Shown: positions 41,220 to 52,720, numbered from the stretch's first letter. The stretch is 64,000 nt of DNA from Chara braunii (GCA_003427395.1 BFEA01000524.1:650252-714251), one strand, 5' to 3'. Translations and numbers: made by a program. The notes: generated by a model from the sequence alone, not told the origin.

Positions 41220-42130
41220 TATTTGTGTGATTATTATTTGGGTCTGTAAGAGCGCCTGAGCCCGGTGTCACTGGTTCAGTGTGCGCCCAGGCTCGAACTC
41301 ACTGTTTGAGCACGCACCTAGGCCTGAACTTGATGAGTTAATGCGCGCCCATGCCCGAACTTGAAGATCAACTTAGATCAAGTGCACAGCCGGCCCCGAG
41401 GTTGCTATTTGAGTGCGAGCCCATGCAAGGTATTGCTACTAGTATTTGAGTGTGCACCCATGTTCGGTATTGCTATTTGAGTGCGCGCCCATGCAAGGCA
41501 TTGCTATTTGAGTGTGCGCCCATGTTCGGTATTGCTACTTGAGTGTGCGTCNNNNNNNNNNNNNNNNNNNNNNNNNNNNNNNNNNNNNNNNNNNNNNNNN
41601 NNNNNNNNNNNNNNNNNNNNNNNNNNNNNNNNNNNNNNNNNNNNNNNNNNNNNNNNNNNNNNNNNNNNNNNNNNNNNNNNNNNNNNGCTAGGTATTGCTA
41701 TTTGAGTGTGCGCCCATGCTAGGCATTGCTATTTGAGTGCGCGCCCATGTTCGGTATTGCTATTTGAGTGCGCGCCCATGCTCAGTATTGTTATTTGAGT
41801 GCGCGCCCATGCTCGGTATTGCTATTTAAGTGCTCGCCCATGCTCGGTATTGTTATTTGAGTGTGCGCCCATGCTAGGTATTGCTATTTGAGTGTGCACC
41901 CATGCTTGGTATTGCTATTTGAGTGTGCACCCATGCTAGGCATTGTTGTCCCAGCGCGTGTCCATGCTTTGTGCTGCTGATTTAGTGCACGCCCTGGCCC
42001 GACAGTGTTGTTTTGGTGCGCGCCCATGCTTGGTCTCACTAATCTAATGTGCGCCTAGACTCGAACTTGTTGGCCTAGTGCGCACCCAAGCTTAAATGCG
42101 CCGGCATAATCCCCGTCCAGGCTCGGATTG
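41220..42130 (+). repeat. 31-bp minisatellite containing an assembly gap
   Basis: The unit GCGCCCATGCTCGGTATTGC then TATTTGAGTGT repeats at 31 bp from about 41,400 to 41,950, with longer degenerate relatives (GCGCGCCCATGC, then CGAACTTG) on both sides. Bases 41,552-41,686 are Ns, so the true copy number is unknown. It is not a CRISPR array because units abut without spacers. Confidence 0.93.
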
Positions 42131-42616
42131 GCCGTTCTAATGCGTGCCCCGACTCTAGAGCGCTGTTGGTGCGAATACCCTGACAAGGGTATCCGCCCTA
42201 GTTTTTGCAAGTGACAGGAAGTAAGTCTAAAAATCCTAGTGTACCGCGCGAGTCGCGGCTAATTCTGCTTGATTACATAGGTGGGATGGTTGACCAGAGT
42301 AGAGCGTGAGTGAGCGCGCGGTCTTAAGGCGCGCGTGTGATTTGTCTGTTTTGATTAGGTGGCCGGCTCAGTGACCGGCCAGACTTTGGTTACCGTTAGG
42401 AATATAAGCTTTGGATCTACTCGGAAAGACTGGTCCCTGATAGGCCGACGTATGGGGTAGGGTGCAAGGTGACCGCTGCACAGAGAGGGCAAGCTAGTAT
42501 GGGGTGCTTAGCAACAGCCTGCGTAGTTAGAAGAGGGAGTGAGAGCGGGACTAATGTTTTTTCCTAAGCCTGTGGGTGCAGCACAATTTTATATAAGATT
42601 CCGCATGTGCTGGTAC

Positions 42617-42850
42617 CAGGCTTGGGCATAGCCTTATAGGTTATAACATAGGACTTGCACGGCAGAGATACGGGGATTGAGGCCAGCGCACGGTGGTGTA
42701 GGAGCATGGGAGTGGCAGAGCATGAGAAGGGCTGAGGGGTCGAGGGTCCCGTGGGGCTATCCCCCTTGGTTTTGTTGGGGAAGCCCGGTTGCGGGCCGAT
42801 TTGGCAGGACCGGGGAAGTGTTGGTAGACCCCCGCCCTTCTGCTCTTAGT
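42617..42850 (+). repeat. tRNA-like segment and following block, copy B
   Basis: GGCATAGCCTTATAGGTTAT (A-box-like) and GGGGATTGAGGCC (B-box-like) are about 40 bases apart. The next words GAGGGGTCGAGGGTCCCG, GGCTATCCCCCTTGGTTTTG and GCAGGACCGGGG parallel copy E at 6,255-6,345 and copy D at 61,450-61,520. Confidence 0.5.
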
Positions 42851-42945
42851 TTTGCTTTATTATTAAAGTTTTTTCGGGGGATGACTCATAGGTTGCTCGG
42901 GACCACTCAGGCCCCTGGTAGATGTATGGGGCGCTGTGGCGGCTG

Positions 42946-43018
42946 AGCCCTTCGGGACATCTGTTGAAATTGGAACGATACAGAGAAGATTAGCATGGGC
43001 CTTGTAGCAGGATGCACA
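42946..43018 (+). ncRNA. U6 snRNA-derived sequence (partial, non-functional)
   Basis: CCCTTCGGGACATCTG, then a 32-base stretch at 42,967-42,998 including GATACAGAGAAGATTAGCAT, matches the universally conserved part of U6 with the ACAGAGA box and the AGC triad. The 5' stem-loop is slightly altered. After GCATGG the match fades (GGATGCACACTTAG where U6 has GGATGACACGC), so the internal stem-loop is damaged. No plant upstream sequence element (USE) or TATA box is visible at the expected distances. It sits inside copy B at the same place as weaker matches in copies A and D. Confidence 0.85.
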
Positions 43019-43099
43019 CTTAGTCCCACGGCCAGCTGGCTAAGTGAGGACCCGGCCACTACTGAATGAAGGCGGCTGTTGGCTCCGCTCGAGCCCTGT

Positions 43100-45280
43100 A
43101 GAACGGGGGGGGGGGGCTGCGACACCAAAATGACGAACTAGTGTCGGACTTGAGTATAGGGGCGAAAGATAAAGCTGCCCTCCCGGTGGTAAGTTTTCCT
43201 TGTTCGCTCCTGGAGTGTTCGTGGAACGACGAGGCGTAAGTGTACGGGTAAGGCCGCTTACTGAGCAGTTCCTCTTGAAGTTCCCTCAGGAGAGAGGGAG
43301 TTACCGCGCAGGGCATGTCGAATCTGCGGTATCAGGAGCAGCGGAGGATAAGAGCTGCGTTAGCAGCTAGAAAGACGGAGACTAGAAGGCGAGAGCGAAA
43401 CCGGACGATGGTGAGGCGTGAGACTGTGGGTCCCGGGGTTCTGGCCGTAGAGGTAGAGGAAGGCTGAGAAGAGAGGGGGAGGAGCTGAACCTGGCCATCG
43501 GGCTGTGCCAGGAACAGTCGAAGTAGAAGTCGCTAGGGACTGTCGAGCAATAGGAATGGTCGGTTGTGGCTACGAGGACGCTGCACGATCTACAACGGGC
43601 GAAACGGGCAGCGCAGCGCTGGGTAGCTGAAGAGGGAAGGGGCATAGTAACGGGCAAGATGCACGAAGGGACTAACGATTGAGCCCGTTAACCGAATGAA
43701 CCCCGGTGCAGATCGGCGCCCGGTACCATCGGAAAGAAAAAAAAAAAAGGGGGAGCGAAAAGAGGGCGGATGAACCCGGACGACTTAGTGCGCCGGGTGC
43801 ACGTAGAAGAGCAAACAAGCTATGGTGGGAGAAAGAGTGATTTCGGGCCCGTCTCTTAACGGGAACAGCCGGGTGATAAGTCGTTTCCGATATTTTGGCC
43901 CCGGGCGACTTGGATGGAGATGTTAGTTGTAGAAGAAACTCAGTAAAATGGAAGGTTGGTGGGAAAAGTCTTGCGCGGAGATGGCGGAAACGAGGAGAGA
44001 GAGGAGTAGGAAAGGAGTGTAGCCGCTCGGTTCTGAACGAGATCGGGCGGGGAAAGATCCGAATCGGGGGTTTTCGGGGTGGGCGACCCCGATTCTGAAG
44101 TTAGAACTAACAAAAAGTTAGAGGAGTGGGAGTTAGGTGGATACGAGGGTGCGCCTAGCTATGGAGGAGGAAGGACGAAGTGAATGAGTTCGGCCACTTC
44201 TCGGCCGATCTAAGTGAGGGAAGGCTCTACACGAAGGAGTTGGGGCAAGGCGACTGCGTTGGAGGAGGCGAAAACAGGATTGAGGCAGCCGGTTAGTAGC
44301 AGCGAGTTGTAGGAGCTGCGCGGGGGAGAAGAAATGTCGACATCACTATGTATCCGGCCGCTCTTCTACAAAGGATGCATTCGGTGTTCGCTTAGCCTTA
44401 CTATGGGAGTAGGACGGGTCTAGTTGCGGGGTTGGGGACCTTGCCTCCGGGCCAGCATATCGCCCATCCCTGGAGATGCATTTGGTAGTATGTTGGAGGA
44501 AGCCCATAAAGGGGCAAAGTTCATGATGGTTGTACCCCTGTTTGTTGTGTTATCGCTCGTCGGCTGCGATCGCCATCGGATGTGACCGGGACCTTCATCA
44601 TGATTGGTTGGACCTGGTCGTATTAGGGGCCAGGTGCATTCACTCGCGGAGGGAAACGGGTGAGAGATGCCTCGTTTTTGGATGCTACGAGGTGCTACGG
44701 GCCTCTCTTCCCCTGTCTCGCACACGGGCAGCCACTTGCATGCATCTGACTTCGGTCGTGACTGGGATAGCTAGGAAGACTTGTAGTTGCGTGTGAGTGT
44801 GTGCTGAACAGTGAGTTAAGTGTAGTGTTGAGTGGGGTTGTGAGCGCTATGCTCCGCAGTCGAGTGGTGGGAGCTTGTATACGAACTGCGTTTCAACGAC
44901 CATATCCTCGAGCCTGAGTCTCAGCGCCAATCGCCATGCTGCTCGTCCTACCGGACGGAAGCTGCAGCAAGCAGGCGTACGTGAGTGGAGAGAGAGAGGG
45001 ACAGATAGAGAGAGAGAAGGAGGGGAAAGACGAGAAGTGGGCGCTGGCCACGTACCTGGTTCACACAGCGGTAGACTACGTTTTGGGATACCGCTACCAC
45101 TGTGTGACCGGGGCGCTGCTGATCACTGGGCTTTCGTGGCTTTGTATTGGAAGGAGTGGCAAGTTCGGAATTCAGGGGGCTGAGCTGATAAGGACTTTAG
45201 CAAGAGATCGAGCGAGGGGAGACAGTAAGCTGTGAAAGGTTGAGCACGACCTACAACTGTATTGCACTAACGAGCTGCAC
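43100..45280 (+). other. purine-rich middle part of copy B; no gene
   Basis: This corresponds to copy A 13,800-16,080. Shared words include GGGGGTTTT, GGGCGA(C/G)C and TTAGTTTCGA-like segments near 44,065, which align with copies A (14,590) and D (62,620). ACCTGG follows TACGT at 45,050, a CTTACCTG-like word. A G-run lies at 43,105. No conserved frame. Confidence 0.45.
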
Positions 45281-45840
45281 TACAATAATTTGAGATTACG
45301 CCTGTTGTGGGCGCGGTGCGGATTGGTACTGCAGATACTGTCGTGTCCTTGCCAAGTTGTCGCTACTGTAGTTACTACGGCGGCATGCTGCACGCAGGCT
45401 GCTACTGCCGCCTACTGTTGATTACCGCACACAACTGCGCACCAACTATGGTTGCATCATGGTCTGGGCACAGGCTGCAGGGTGAGGGAAACTGTTGCGG
45501 CATCTGTTGACTGCGGATAGCTGCTGCTGGCTGCCACGAACTGTTGGGTGCTGCAGGCTGGGGCAAACGCCTGCAGGTGACGGTATGCTGCTGCCGATGA
45601 CTGCGATTGCTACTAGGGAGGATCTGCTACTGTGAATTGTACACAATCCGCTACTGCATACTGGCCACTATTGATCATTGCGTGCTGCTGCAGGGCTGAT
45701 AGACGTTGCGCAAACTACGGCTGCTGCTGTTGAGGCGGACTGTGTACCAGCTGTTGCTGTCGATTACAGGCGGGCTGCGAGTGGGGGCTGTGTACGGACT
45801 GCTGCTGCGGCTAGCTGCAACTACTGTTGTGGCACATAAG
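45280..45840 (+). repeat. degenerate CTG/ACTGC-rich tract
   Basis: Words such as CTGCTGCTG, ACTACTGTTG and GGCTGCTACTGCC recur without a fixed period. It is an expanded counterpart of the short GACTGCGGA microrepeat in copy A at 16,080-16,140. Confidence 0.65.
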
Positions 45841-45982
45841 GGTTGAGACAGGGTGTTGGGCGGCTGCAGTTGGGCTTAGAGGAGTAGTTGGACTTAGGGA
45901 GGGAGCTTGGTGCTACGAGTAGAAGATCGTCAGGAGGGGTTACTGCGACGGTTCGACTTCGCTGACCAAGCTGTCAGTTGGC

Positions 45983-46370
45983 CGCCATTGCGGGGCCCTC
46001 AGGCGATTGAAGACAACAAGGCCCTCTCTCGCGAGTCTGAGAGCACCCTCCTTGGATCTGAGAGTCTCAATACCGTCTCTATCTGCCCTTCTCACTCTAA
46101 GTCTAGTCTATTGGTTACGAGAGGAAGGCGGCAGGAGGGATTGTAACCCGTAGGATCGCATCAAGACTCTGGGGGGAGTCATCCCACCGATTGCGTGAGC
46201 TCTGCCAGAACCTAGGCAAGGTTCTGGAGGCAGGGAACCATCAGGTAAACCAATTCTTTCTATATACCCCACTACCCCCATGTTTGCCTATCCCCCCTAT
46301 AGCTTGTTTGATGTATGTCTGCTTGTCCCTATGATTTGTGCTTTCTATTCAGGATATAACCAGACTAAAT
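45983..46370 (+). repeat. conserved block preceding the hairpin array, copy B
   Basis: GCCATTGCGGGGCCCTCAGG, GAGAGGAAGGCGGCAGGAGG and GGAGTCATCCCACCGATTGC match copy A 16,565-16,970 in order and spacing. Confidence 0.7.
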
Positions 46371-46497
46371 AAAGGAACGCGTGTATAATGTCAGTTTCAA
46401 CTTCTTTGCTTTGCCCGAAAGTAGATTGTGGGATTGCATCTATGGGAAGGGTGGGAGAAAGGCCGAATTGCATGAGTCTGACCGGGTCAACCAAAGG

Positions 46498-47222
46498 CTG
46501 GGTCATTTCCATAAGTTTGGGAAGACCCAGTGCTGTGTTTTATTTTGTATTGCCTGGAGAACCAGACATGTTCCATAAGTTTGGGTGGTCTGGTTGCTCT
46601 GTCTTGTGAGGGCTGAATGCGATTGCTTTTCAGGGACCAAGCATGTTTCATAAGTTTGGGTGGCTTGGTCGCCTTATTTATTTGGGGTTTTGTTAGTTTC
46701 ATTAGTTTCTAAAATGAGGAGGTTTGAGCATGTTCCATAAGTTTGGGTGACTCAACCCCCTCCTGCTTTGGCTTTTGGGAAAAATGAACCAGGCTGAGGA
46801 CCAAGACATGTTTCATAAGTTTGGGTGGTCTTGGCCCAATGCCTCGCACATGCTGGAACCAGAAGGTTATAACTTTATTATACTTTACTAGTATACTATC
46901 TACAAACAAGCTAGTCAGACAGAGTTCCATAAGTTTGGGTGGTCTGACTATAGCTTATCACCAACTGAAGAGAGTATTAAGTAAAAATAAACTTGTGGTA
47001 TGAAGGGGCAGACTGAGTCTTGAGTTGAAGATGATCGGCTCAGCTATATGTTACCTCAAAGGACTAAGTGCAGACGATTATATAAATCTTGGATATTTAA
47101 ACAGTTCAGGGCGACTAGGATGGCCTAGTCACATGCCCAAAGAAGAGAAAAGTTGTTGTGCCCTTTGTCTGTGTATACTTCATGATTGGGCTAGACATGT
47201 TCCATAAGTTTGGGTGGTCTAG
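46498..47222 (+). repeat. array of seven covarying hairpins, copy B
   Basis: Hairpins at 46,498-46,530 (CTGGGT/ACCCAG), 46,562-46,593 (CCAGAC/GTCTGG), 46,636-46,669 (ACCAAGC/GCTTGGT), 46,724-46,755 (TTGAG/CTCAA), 46,800-46,834 (CCAAGAC/GTCTTGG), 46,913-46,949 (AGTCAGAC/GTCTGACT) and 47,191-47,222 (CTAGAC/GTCTAG). All carry the (T)(C/T)CATAAGTTTGGG loop. Compared with copy A, hairpin 1 changed C-G to T-A and hairpin 4 changed C-G to T-A at the outer pair. Hairpin 6 is extra. A loop-less GACTAGG/CCTAGTC stem lies at 47,112-47,129. Confidence 0.9.
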
Positions 47223-47514
47223 CCTTATGCCCTATGTAAGCTGGGTATAAGGGGATAAATCATTAAAAAACTATGAACTATTGTTTGCAAAGTTAACTTT
47301 AGGGATGACGAGAATTCTTACTTTTGGGTTTTGGCCTGCATGTGACTGAGTGATGTCACTACTTAGTATGAGTTTCAGTTGATAGGTAGTTGCTTTAGTT
47401 GTTCGTCACGCGCTAGAGCCATAAGAGCTAGTTTCAATTCCTGCATTTTCTGAGCCAAATTTTTTTGTTACTTAGATCAATTTCTGCAATTTCTGGGATC
47501 TTTAGTTATACTTT

Positions 47515-48085
47515 GGTCTTATATAAATCTTGGTAATTCACTTTCCCTTCGGGAAGCGTTGCCGAAATTTCTACAAAACCAAAGAGTTGGTCAAACTTTG
47601 TCTTTTTCAGGGTCTAATTCGTTTTTACTTCTTGACTTAGTATAAATCTGAAAAGCCTCCTTTTCTAAAGGAAGTGCTGCCCAAATTTTTGTTAAGTTCG
47701 GGAAGTCAAACAAAGTGGACCTAGGAAAGTCAAAGTCACTTCAGATTTTGGACTTGGATTTGTATAAATCTTGGAATAGCATTTTCTCTACGGGAAGCGC
47801 TGCCGAAATTATTACAAATCTAAGGAGTTGGCTAAAAATTTGTCTTAACTGAACTTAGACTTTATGTTTGAGTTCACGTCTGACTTGGTACGACTCTGGA
47901 TAGTCTTCCTTTCTAAAGGAAGTGCTGCCCGAATTTTTACTAATTCAAGGAGTTGGACAAATTTTGGCTTGCTAGAATCCAAAGGTTTGACTTTTGGGCT
48001 AGTATAAATTCTGCGATAACATTTTTTCTACGGAAAGTGCTGTCGAAATTTCTATAAGTTTAGAGGAGTTAAATTATATTTTGAC
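47515..48085 (+). repeat. alternating alpha/beta array with TATAAAT, copy B
   Basis: Landmarks at 47,549 (alpha), 47,665 (beta), 47,789 (alpha), 47,912 (beta) and 48,028 (alpha), spacing 116-124. TATAAATCT or its variants precede most units. Order and unit types equal those of copy A. Confidence 0.85.
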
Positions 48086-48739
48086 AGGTGGCAACGTCTA
48101 GAGGGTTATGCTATGTAGGGGAGACTATGCCGAAGGCCTACCTTTGCTTAGGTACTGTTTAGAGGTGGACCTAGGCTTAGTTAAGTAGGATGATGTGAGT
48201 GAGATCGTGACATGAAGACTATTCTCCATAAGCTCATAGACTTAGCTTGAGATTGGTCTGTCTTGTGTTACAGGTCTCCTTGATTGGTTGGCTCAGGACT
48301 TGGGCTAGATTCAGCTTAATCCTATGAGGATCTCCTTCTGTTATCACTGATAACAGATCGGTTGCCGATTCATCGGTTTACGACTCAATTCCAACTCGCC
48401 ATCCCTACTCAACCTAAAAAGACTTTAGCCCTGGTGATTTTTCTGTTTCGTTAAGGTTTCACCCGGACTTTTATTGAATGACCATTTAACAAAGGTACTG
48501 AGTATTTAATTATGGTTGGTTGGCTGGAGGTTGGGGCTTGCATGGCTAAAGCGAGGGGTATGAGTATGGAGAGTGGTTGGGGTTGACTCCGTGTAATGCG
48601 TGGATTTGTTGGACTTTTGATGTGATTGCAGGTATGTTCTGTGGTTCGGATGTTGGATTAGACTGCCTACGATCACACATATACATATGGTTGTGAGGAG
48701 CCCCACTGTGAATGTGAGAAGTGATCGTCACATACTTAC

Positions 48740-48775
48740 CCCCTTGTATATATATATATATATATATGTGTGTGT
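48740..48775 (+). repeat. (TA)n(TG)n microsatellite
   Basis: A TA tract followed by TGTGTG. Copy A has a shorter TA/TG tract at 19,155-19,185 in the same position, so the microsatellite is ancestral to both copies. Confidence 0.95.
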
Positions 48776-49934
48776 ACCTATGTTGGGCGTTCGCATGGCC
48801 CAAGGGGTCAGCGTGTTAGAGGTCGAATAGGGGTAAGGTAGGCAGAAAACCCCTTTCTCTTGATTGTATACCCTTTTCTGATTTCTTGGTCGGACGTTCG
48901 TCCTGGGCCGGGATTCAAGGTCCTTGTCCAGGACACCCCAAACCCTAGGCTTTGCACGGAAGGGACTTTCCCTCGCGCAGAGCCTATCTGCACTGCCCGC
49001 CGAGACACCCAACCCAGAGGGCAGAGATGCGGCGGGGGCAGAACGGCATGTCTTTCAGCCGTTCAATATCGTAAGGGGTAATCCCTCACGGTATATTCCT
49101 TCAGCCATTCAATATCGCGAGGCCGAGACTGCGATCACCGTGTATGACTAGCATCGCTGGTTGGTATAGGACATGCCGGCAACCGCGCAGCTTTATATCA
49201 AAGTCATGCGCGCGACGTTTCGCCGTCCTAGTGACTACAGTTATGGGATCAATGGATTTATGCGTATGCCTAAGTGTTCGGCAGTGGTGTGGGCCGCGTT
49301 GCCGACCTCAAGAAAAGCAGGGATACCCTAGTTTGTGATCTCGGGGCGGGGAGGCCTCCGACCTATATTTTCTTTTTAGGATTATTATGGTTGGACGTTG
49401 TAGTCCGTGGCAGCCGTCAAAGTCAAACCCCTTGACTCGTGTCCGGGCCTGGAGTGAGGCTCACCTCCAGGGCAGTAAGAAACAGCTACCACCACAGATG
49501 TGGACCTGTGTACCACCCACTCTGCATAGGGTGCAGAAGAGGGTGTGTGGTCTTCAACCACCCATGACGGTTGTCTAGCGTCGAGAGATTAACCCCTCAA
49601 GGCGCGTGTCAGCCGACACTTGAGTGTCGAAGCTGACCCTCGTATATTACCCAGGGCCCCATGATTATGGGTACTACATAGTACGCCATCGTTGCGACTA
49701 CTTGTGTACTTTGACATTGCAAATCGATATGAGAAGGCCCTGCGTTCGCGCATGTTTATACCAATTCTCCTGCGCGACGCTTATTCGATTTCCGCGTCTG
49801 AGAGTTATGGGAAGGCTACCGAGGGACTAGGAGCGTTGTCGTGTTGGTTACGTTGTGTCGTTCCGTGTGTATGTTGGGGGTGTGTTTTATATTTAGGTTC
49901 TTTAGAGTGGTTTGCGCGCGGCGTGTGGGATGCG

Positions 49935-50362
49935 TCCTAGTCGACCGAAGACGAGTCGCGCTTGGGACCTCGGCCCCCCAAGATGTCGGTTCGCGTGCGG
50001 GTTCGATAAAGGCGTACTACCGCGCGTACCCCCTATGCTACAGCGAACGAGAAACGTCCTCGGCTGGTCCACCTCTGCGATTGCAGCTGATTAGCTTTCG
50101 TACTGTGGACTGGTAGCTCGGCGGGGATACGCCCACCGAAGGGAGGTGACAACTCCCGTAAGGNGGNGGNAAGTCGTGCCTCATGTAGGCCCTATCCTGT
50201 CGTAGGGGCTCGCGAGAGGCATGGCTGGTGCACTCGGCCGAAGCGGCTTGCGGAAGCTCCATGTATATATTTGCGACGAGGATTAAGATCCAACTCCTGC
50301 GTGACGCGGTCAGGAGGGTCCTGCGCTACCCTTGAGTAGTGCCGGACCGATGCGCTCGACGG
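49935..50362 (+). repeat. conserved 3' block, copy B
   Basis: GTCCTAGTCGACCGAAGACG, GTACCCCCTATGCTACAGCG, GGTCCACCTCTGCGATTGCA and GGGGATACGCCCACCGAAGG align with copies A and C. Three Ns occur at 50,164-50,170. It ends GATGCGCTCGACGGCG as in copy A. Confidence 0.75.
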
Positions 50363-50399
50363 CGCACTCCATGTTGAGATAGTGGTGGCCCTAGAGCGA

Positions 50400-50800
50400 G
50401 TACCCTGCTAATATGATTGAGTTGGAACAAAGTGATTATTGGATGGACACTTGAAAACCGTTGGTGGAATGATTTGGCACCCTATTCCTGCAACTTTAAT
50501 TCCTTGTTGATCAGTCACTGCGCAAACGGTATTTGTAGTTCAGCCCCTGTGTGGATGGTATTTTCCTGCACAGACAGCGTTTGTAGTCCAGTCCTTGCGT
50601 AAACGGTAATTGTTGTTTAGTCCCTGTGCAGACGAAAATTTTCCCGCATAGGTGATACTTGCGGATCGGTCCCTGCGCGGACAAGTTTGTACAATCCAGC
50701 CTCAGTACATGCGGTATTTTATGACTGGTCCCTACGCATGTTATGCCTTGCTGATCAATCCTCCGCGGTGACGATACTAGTGGTTCCAGTCCGCGTATTT
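50400..50800 (+). repeat. degenerate CCCTGCGCGGAC repeat
   Basis: (A/G)GTCC(C/T)TG(C/T)G(C/T)(G/A)GAC and (G/C)(A/C)GGTA(T/A)TT words recur every roughly 40-50 bases from about 50,515 to 50,740. Units are strongly diverged. Confidence 0.6.
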
Positions 50801-50860
50801 TGATCCACTTGCTATAGAGGTAAATTCACGATATTGCTCATATTGAGTTGCTTGCTGTTG

Positions 50861-51150
50861 TTAAGCCGGGCCCATTCAGGCGGGCCCTTCCACCGAGTTG
50901 CTGTTCAACCGTGCCCATTCAGGCGGGCCGTTCCATCGAGTTTCAACCGGTCTCATTCAGGCGGGCCTTTCCATCGAGTTGTTGCTGTTTTGCCGGACCC
51001 ATTCGTGCGGGTCTGTCCATCTAGTTGCCGATGTTCAGTCAGACCCATTTAGGCGGGCCCTTCCATCGAGTTGTTGTTGTTCAGCTAGGCCCTTTCAGAC
51101 GGGCCCAATCGTTGAGTTCCTGCTGGTCATCCAGATCCATTCAGGCAGGC
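50861..51150 (+). repeat. CCCATTCAGGCGGGCC minisatellite
   Basis: Seven units with CCCATTCAGGCGGGCC then TTCCATCGAGTTG, spaced about 37-47 bases (about 50,871; 50,914; 50,952; 50,998; 51,043; 51,088; 51,134). It immediately precedes the unrecognised coding region. Confidence 0.85.
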
Positions 51151-51329
51151 CCAGGCATTGCGCCACCGATGTCCAGTTGGACTTGTACTCCGAGTTGTTG
51201 ATTTGACGTGGGAGGTGAGCTCCCATTTGTTTCTGGGACCTGCGCTTCTCAAAAGGCATAGTTTTTGTCCAAGCTGGCACGTCGACAGTGGGCAGCCCCA
51301 AAGTGGGACAAACTTGTTGAGAGTTTCCG

Positions 51330-52720
51330 TTACTAGTATGACGGTCACCAGACTTTCCACATCAGGGCCAATGAGTCCCCAACCTCCAGACACACTCTGG
51401 TGGTTACCTACTTGGTAAAGAGGGCAGAAAAAGCGGTGAAGGGTGCCACGTATGACAGGATCGCAGACTTCATATTTCGTAGGGATAGCTATTGGAGGGA
51501 TAACTGGTTACACGTGGTGTTCTCTCGCGTACCTTCGGCACCTGGGGGCGTACTGTTCGATTTTGATGGATGTAACCCCAAACCCCTCAGTAAGGCACGT
51601 AGCGAAGGGAAGAGGCAGAAGGATGAGCGAATCAGGGTCGAGATAGCTAGATCCGGGATTCCAATCACTACTTGCATGTGGAGATCAGAGATAAATGAAT
51701 CTGACCTCGACCCTTGCAGCGTAAGCGACATCGATCTTGCTGATTAATTTGATTGGGATACTCACAGGGACTGAGCCCGTTGGTGATATCATGAGCGCTC
51801 GAGACCGGTAAGCGGCAGCGGCGGAGAGCGACATTGAGACGGATGACATATCTTCTTGCACGGTATCTGCTAGAGGAAAACTAAATTCTATATGTCACAC
51901 GAGCCTAGGATCGAGGCAGTTGTCAGACCCCCGAGAGGGGAGGGGCCAATCCCATATCTTGAAAATTGCTACATTTATTTGGTCGGAGCGGACTTTGCTA
52001 TAGAGGCTTTTTGAAGGCCCTTTATGGAGACTGTTTCCTCGAGGTTTCATATGTCTACATTGACAGGAGAGGACGGATCGAGATACTGATTGGAGCTACG
52101 AGCGATATTATGCTTGCAAAGGAGCTCTACCTCAGGAGCGTTGCAGACGAGGAGATGGCTAGGTGCATGACACATATCAGCAAGATCGATCATGTTGCGT
52201 CTTTTAACATCAGCTATGTGGTCCAGAGTTGATAGCAACCCAGGTTTTTAATGATGAGGAGGACCAGCGTGTATCGGATGTGGAGTCCTGGATGATAGAG
52301 CTTACTGATGAGGGGGTACCACTTATTATTATTGATTAAGACTCACTCCTTTCAGTCACTGTGAAGTATTTATTATTATTATGACTTATCAGTGACTGCA
52401 GCCCTCCAGTGATTGCTCCCTGCATACCCTGTGTACTACTCTGCATCCTCGTGTCTCTGGACATTCTCTTGCAGAGTCTGGTTTCTGGTCTTCTTGCCTT
52501 GTCAATGTCATTTGTCTTATGATGCATGTATGCAATTTTCCTCTTCTTATTATACAGGTTACACTCAAGGCTACTTGAAGGACTCCTGGATAATAGGGAC
52601 TCTGATGACCTTGAGTCAAACCTTTATACGGGGTCAGAGGAAGGCGATAAACCCGAACACCTCACTCTAAGTCGTATCCCCGCTAGCAGGAGGGATAACC
52701 CTGACTACTCGACTGTATAA
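51330..52720 (+). CDS. unrecognised coding region, spliced or decayed
   Basis: Three coding-like stretches share a strand. The first (about 51,337-51,747) has well-mixed amino-acid composition and a W-R-D-N-W-L segment. The second (about 51,905-52,330) is readable with one or two phase changes, includes an I-D-R-R-G-R-I-E-I-L-I segment and ends acidic. The third (52,557-52,720) follows TTATTATACAG, a good 3' splice site, is acidic (S-D-D-L-E-S) and ends TAA. I recognise no family. It could be a host gene with introns at about 51,750-51,900 and 52,330-52,556, or a decayed element gene. Start and donors are not fixed. Confidence 0.35.

Larger units (their letters stand above)
42166..50362 (+). 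mobile_element. giant non-coding repeat family, copy B
   Basis: About 8.2 kb, collinear with copy A throughout. Landmarks: palindrome at 42,168-42,193; tRNA-like segment at 42,617-42,690; U6-derived segment at 42,946-43,018; purine-rich part 43,100-45,280; CTG-rich tract 45,280-45,840; conserved block 45,983-46,370; hairpin array 46,498-47,222; alternating array 47,515-48,085; (TA)n at 48,745; conserved 3' block 49,935-50,362. It follows the 31-bp minisatellite directly. No protein-coding frame is conserved with copy A. Confidence 0.72.

Noticed and set aside
41400-42130. 31-bp repeats as a CRISPR array
   Set aside because: Units are contiguous with no unique spacers, degenerate, and in eukaryotic-type DNA without cas genes.
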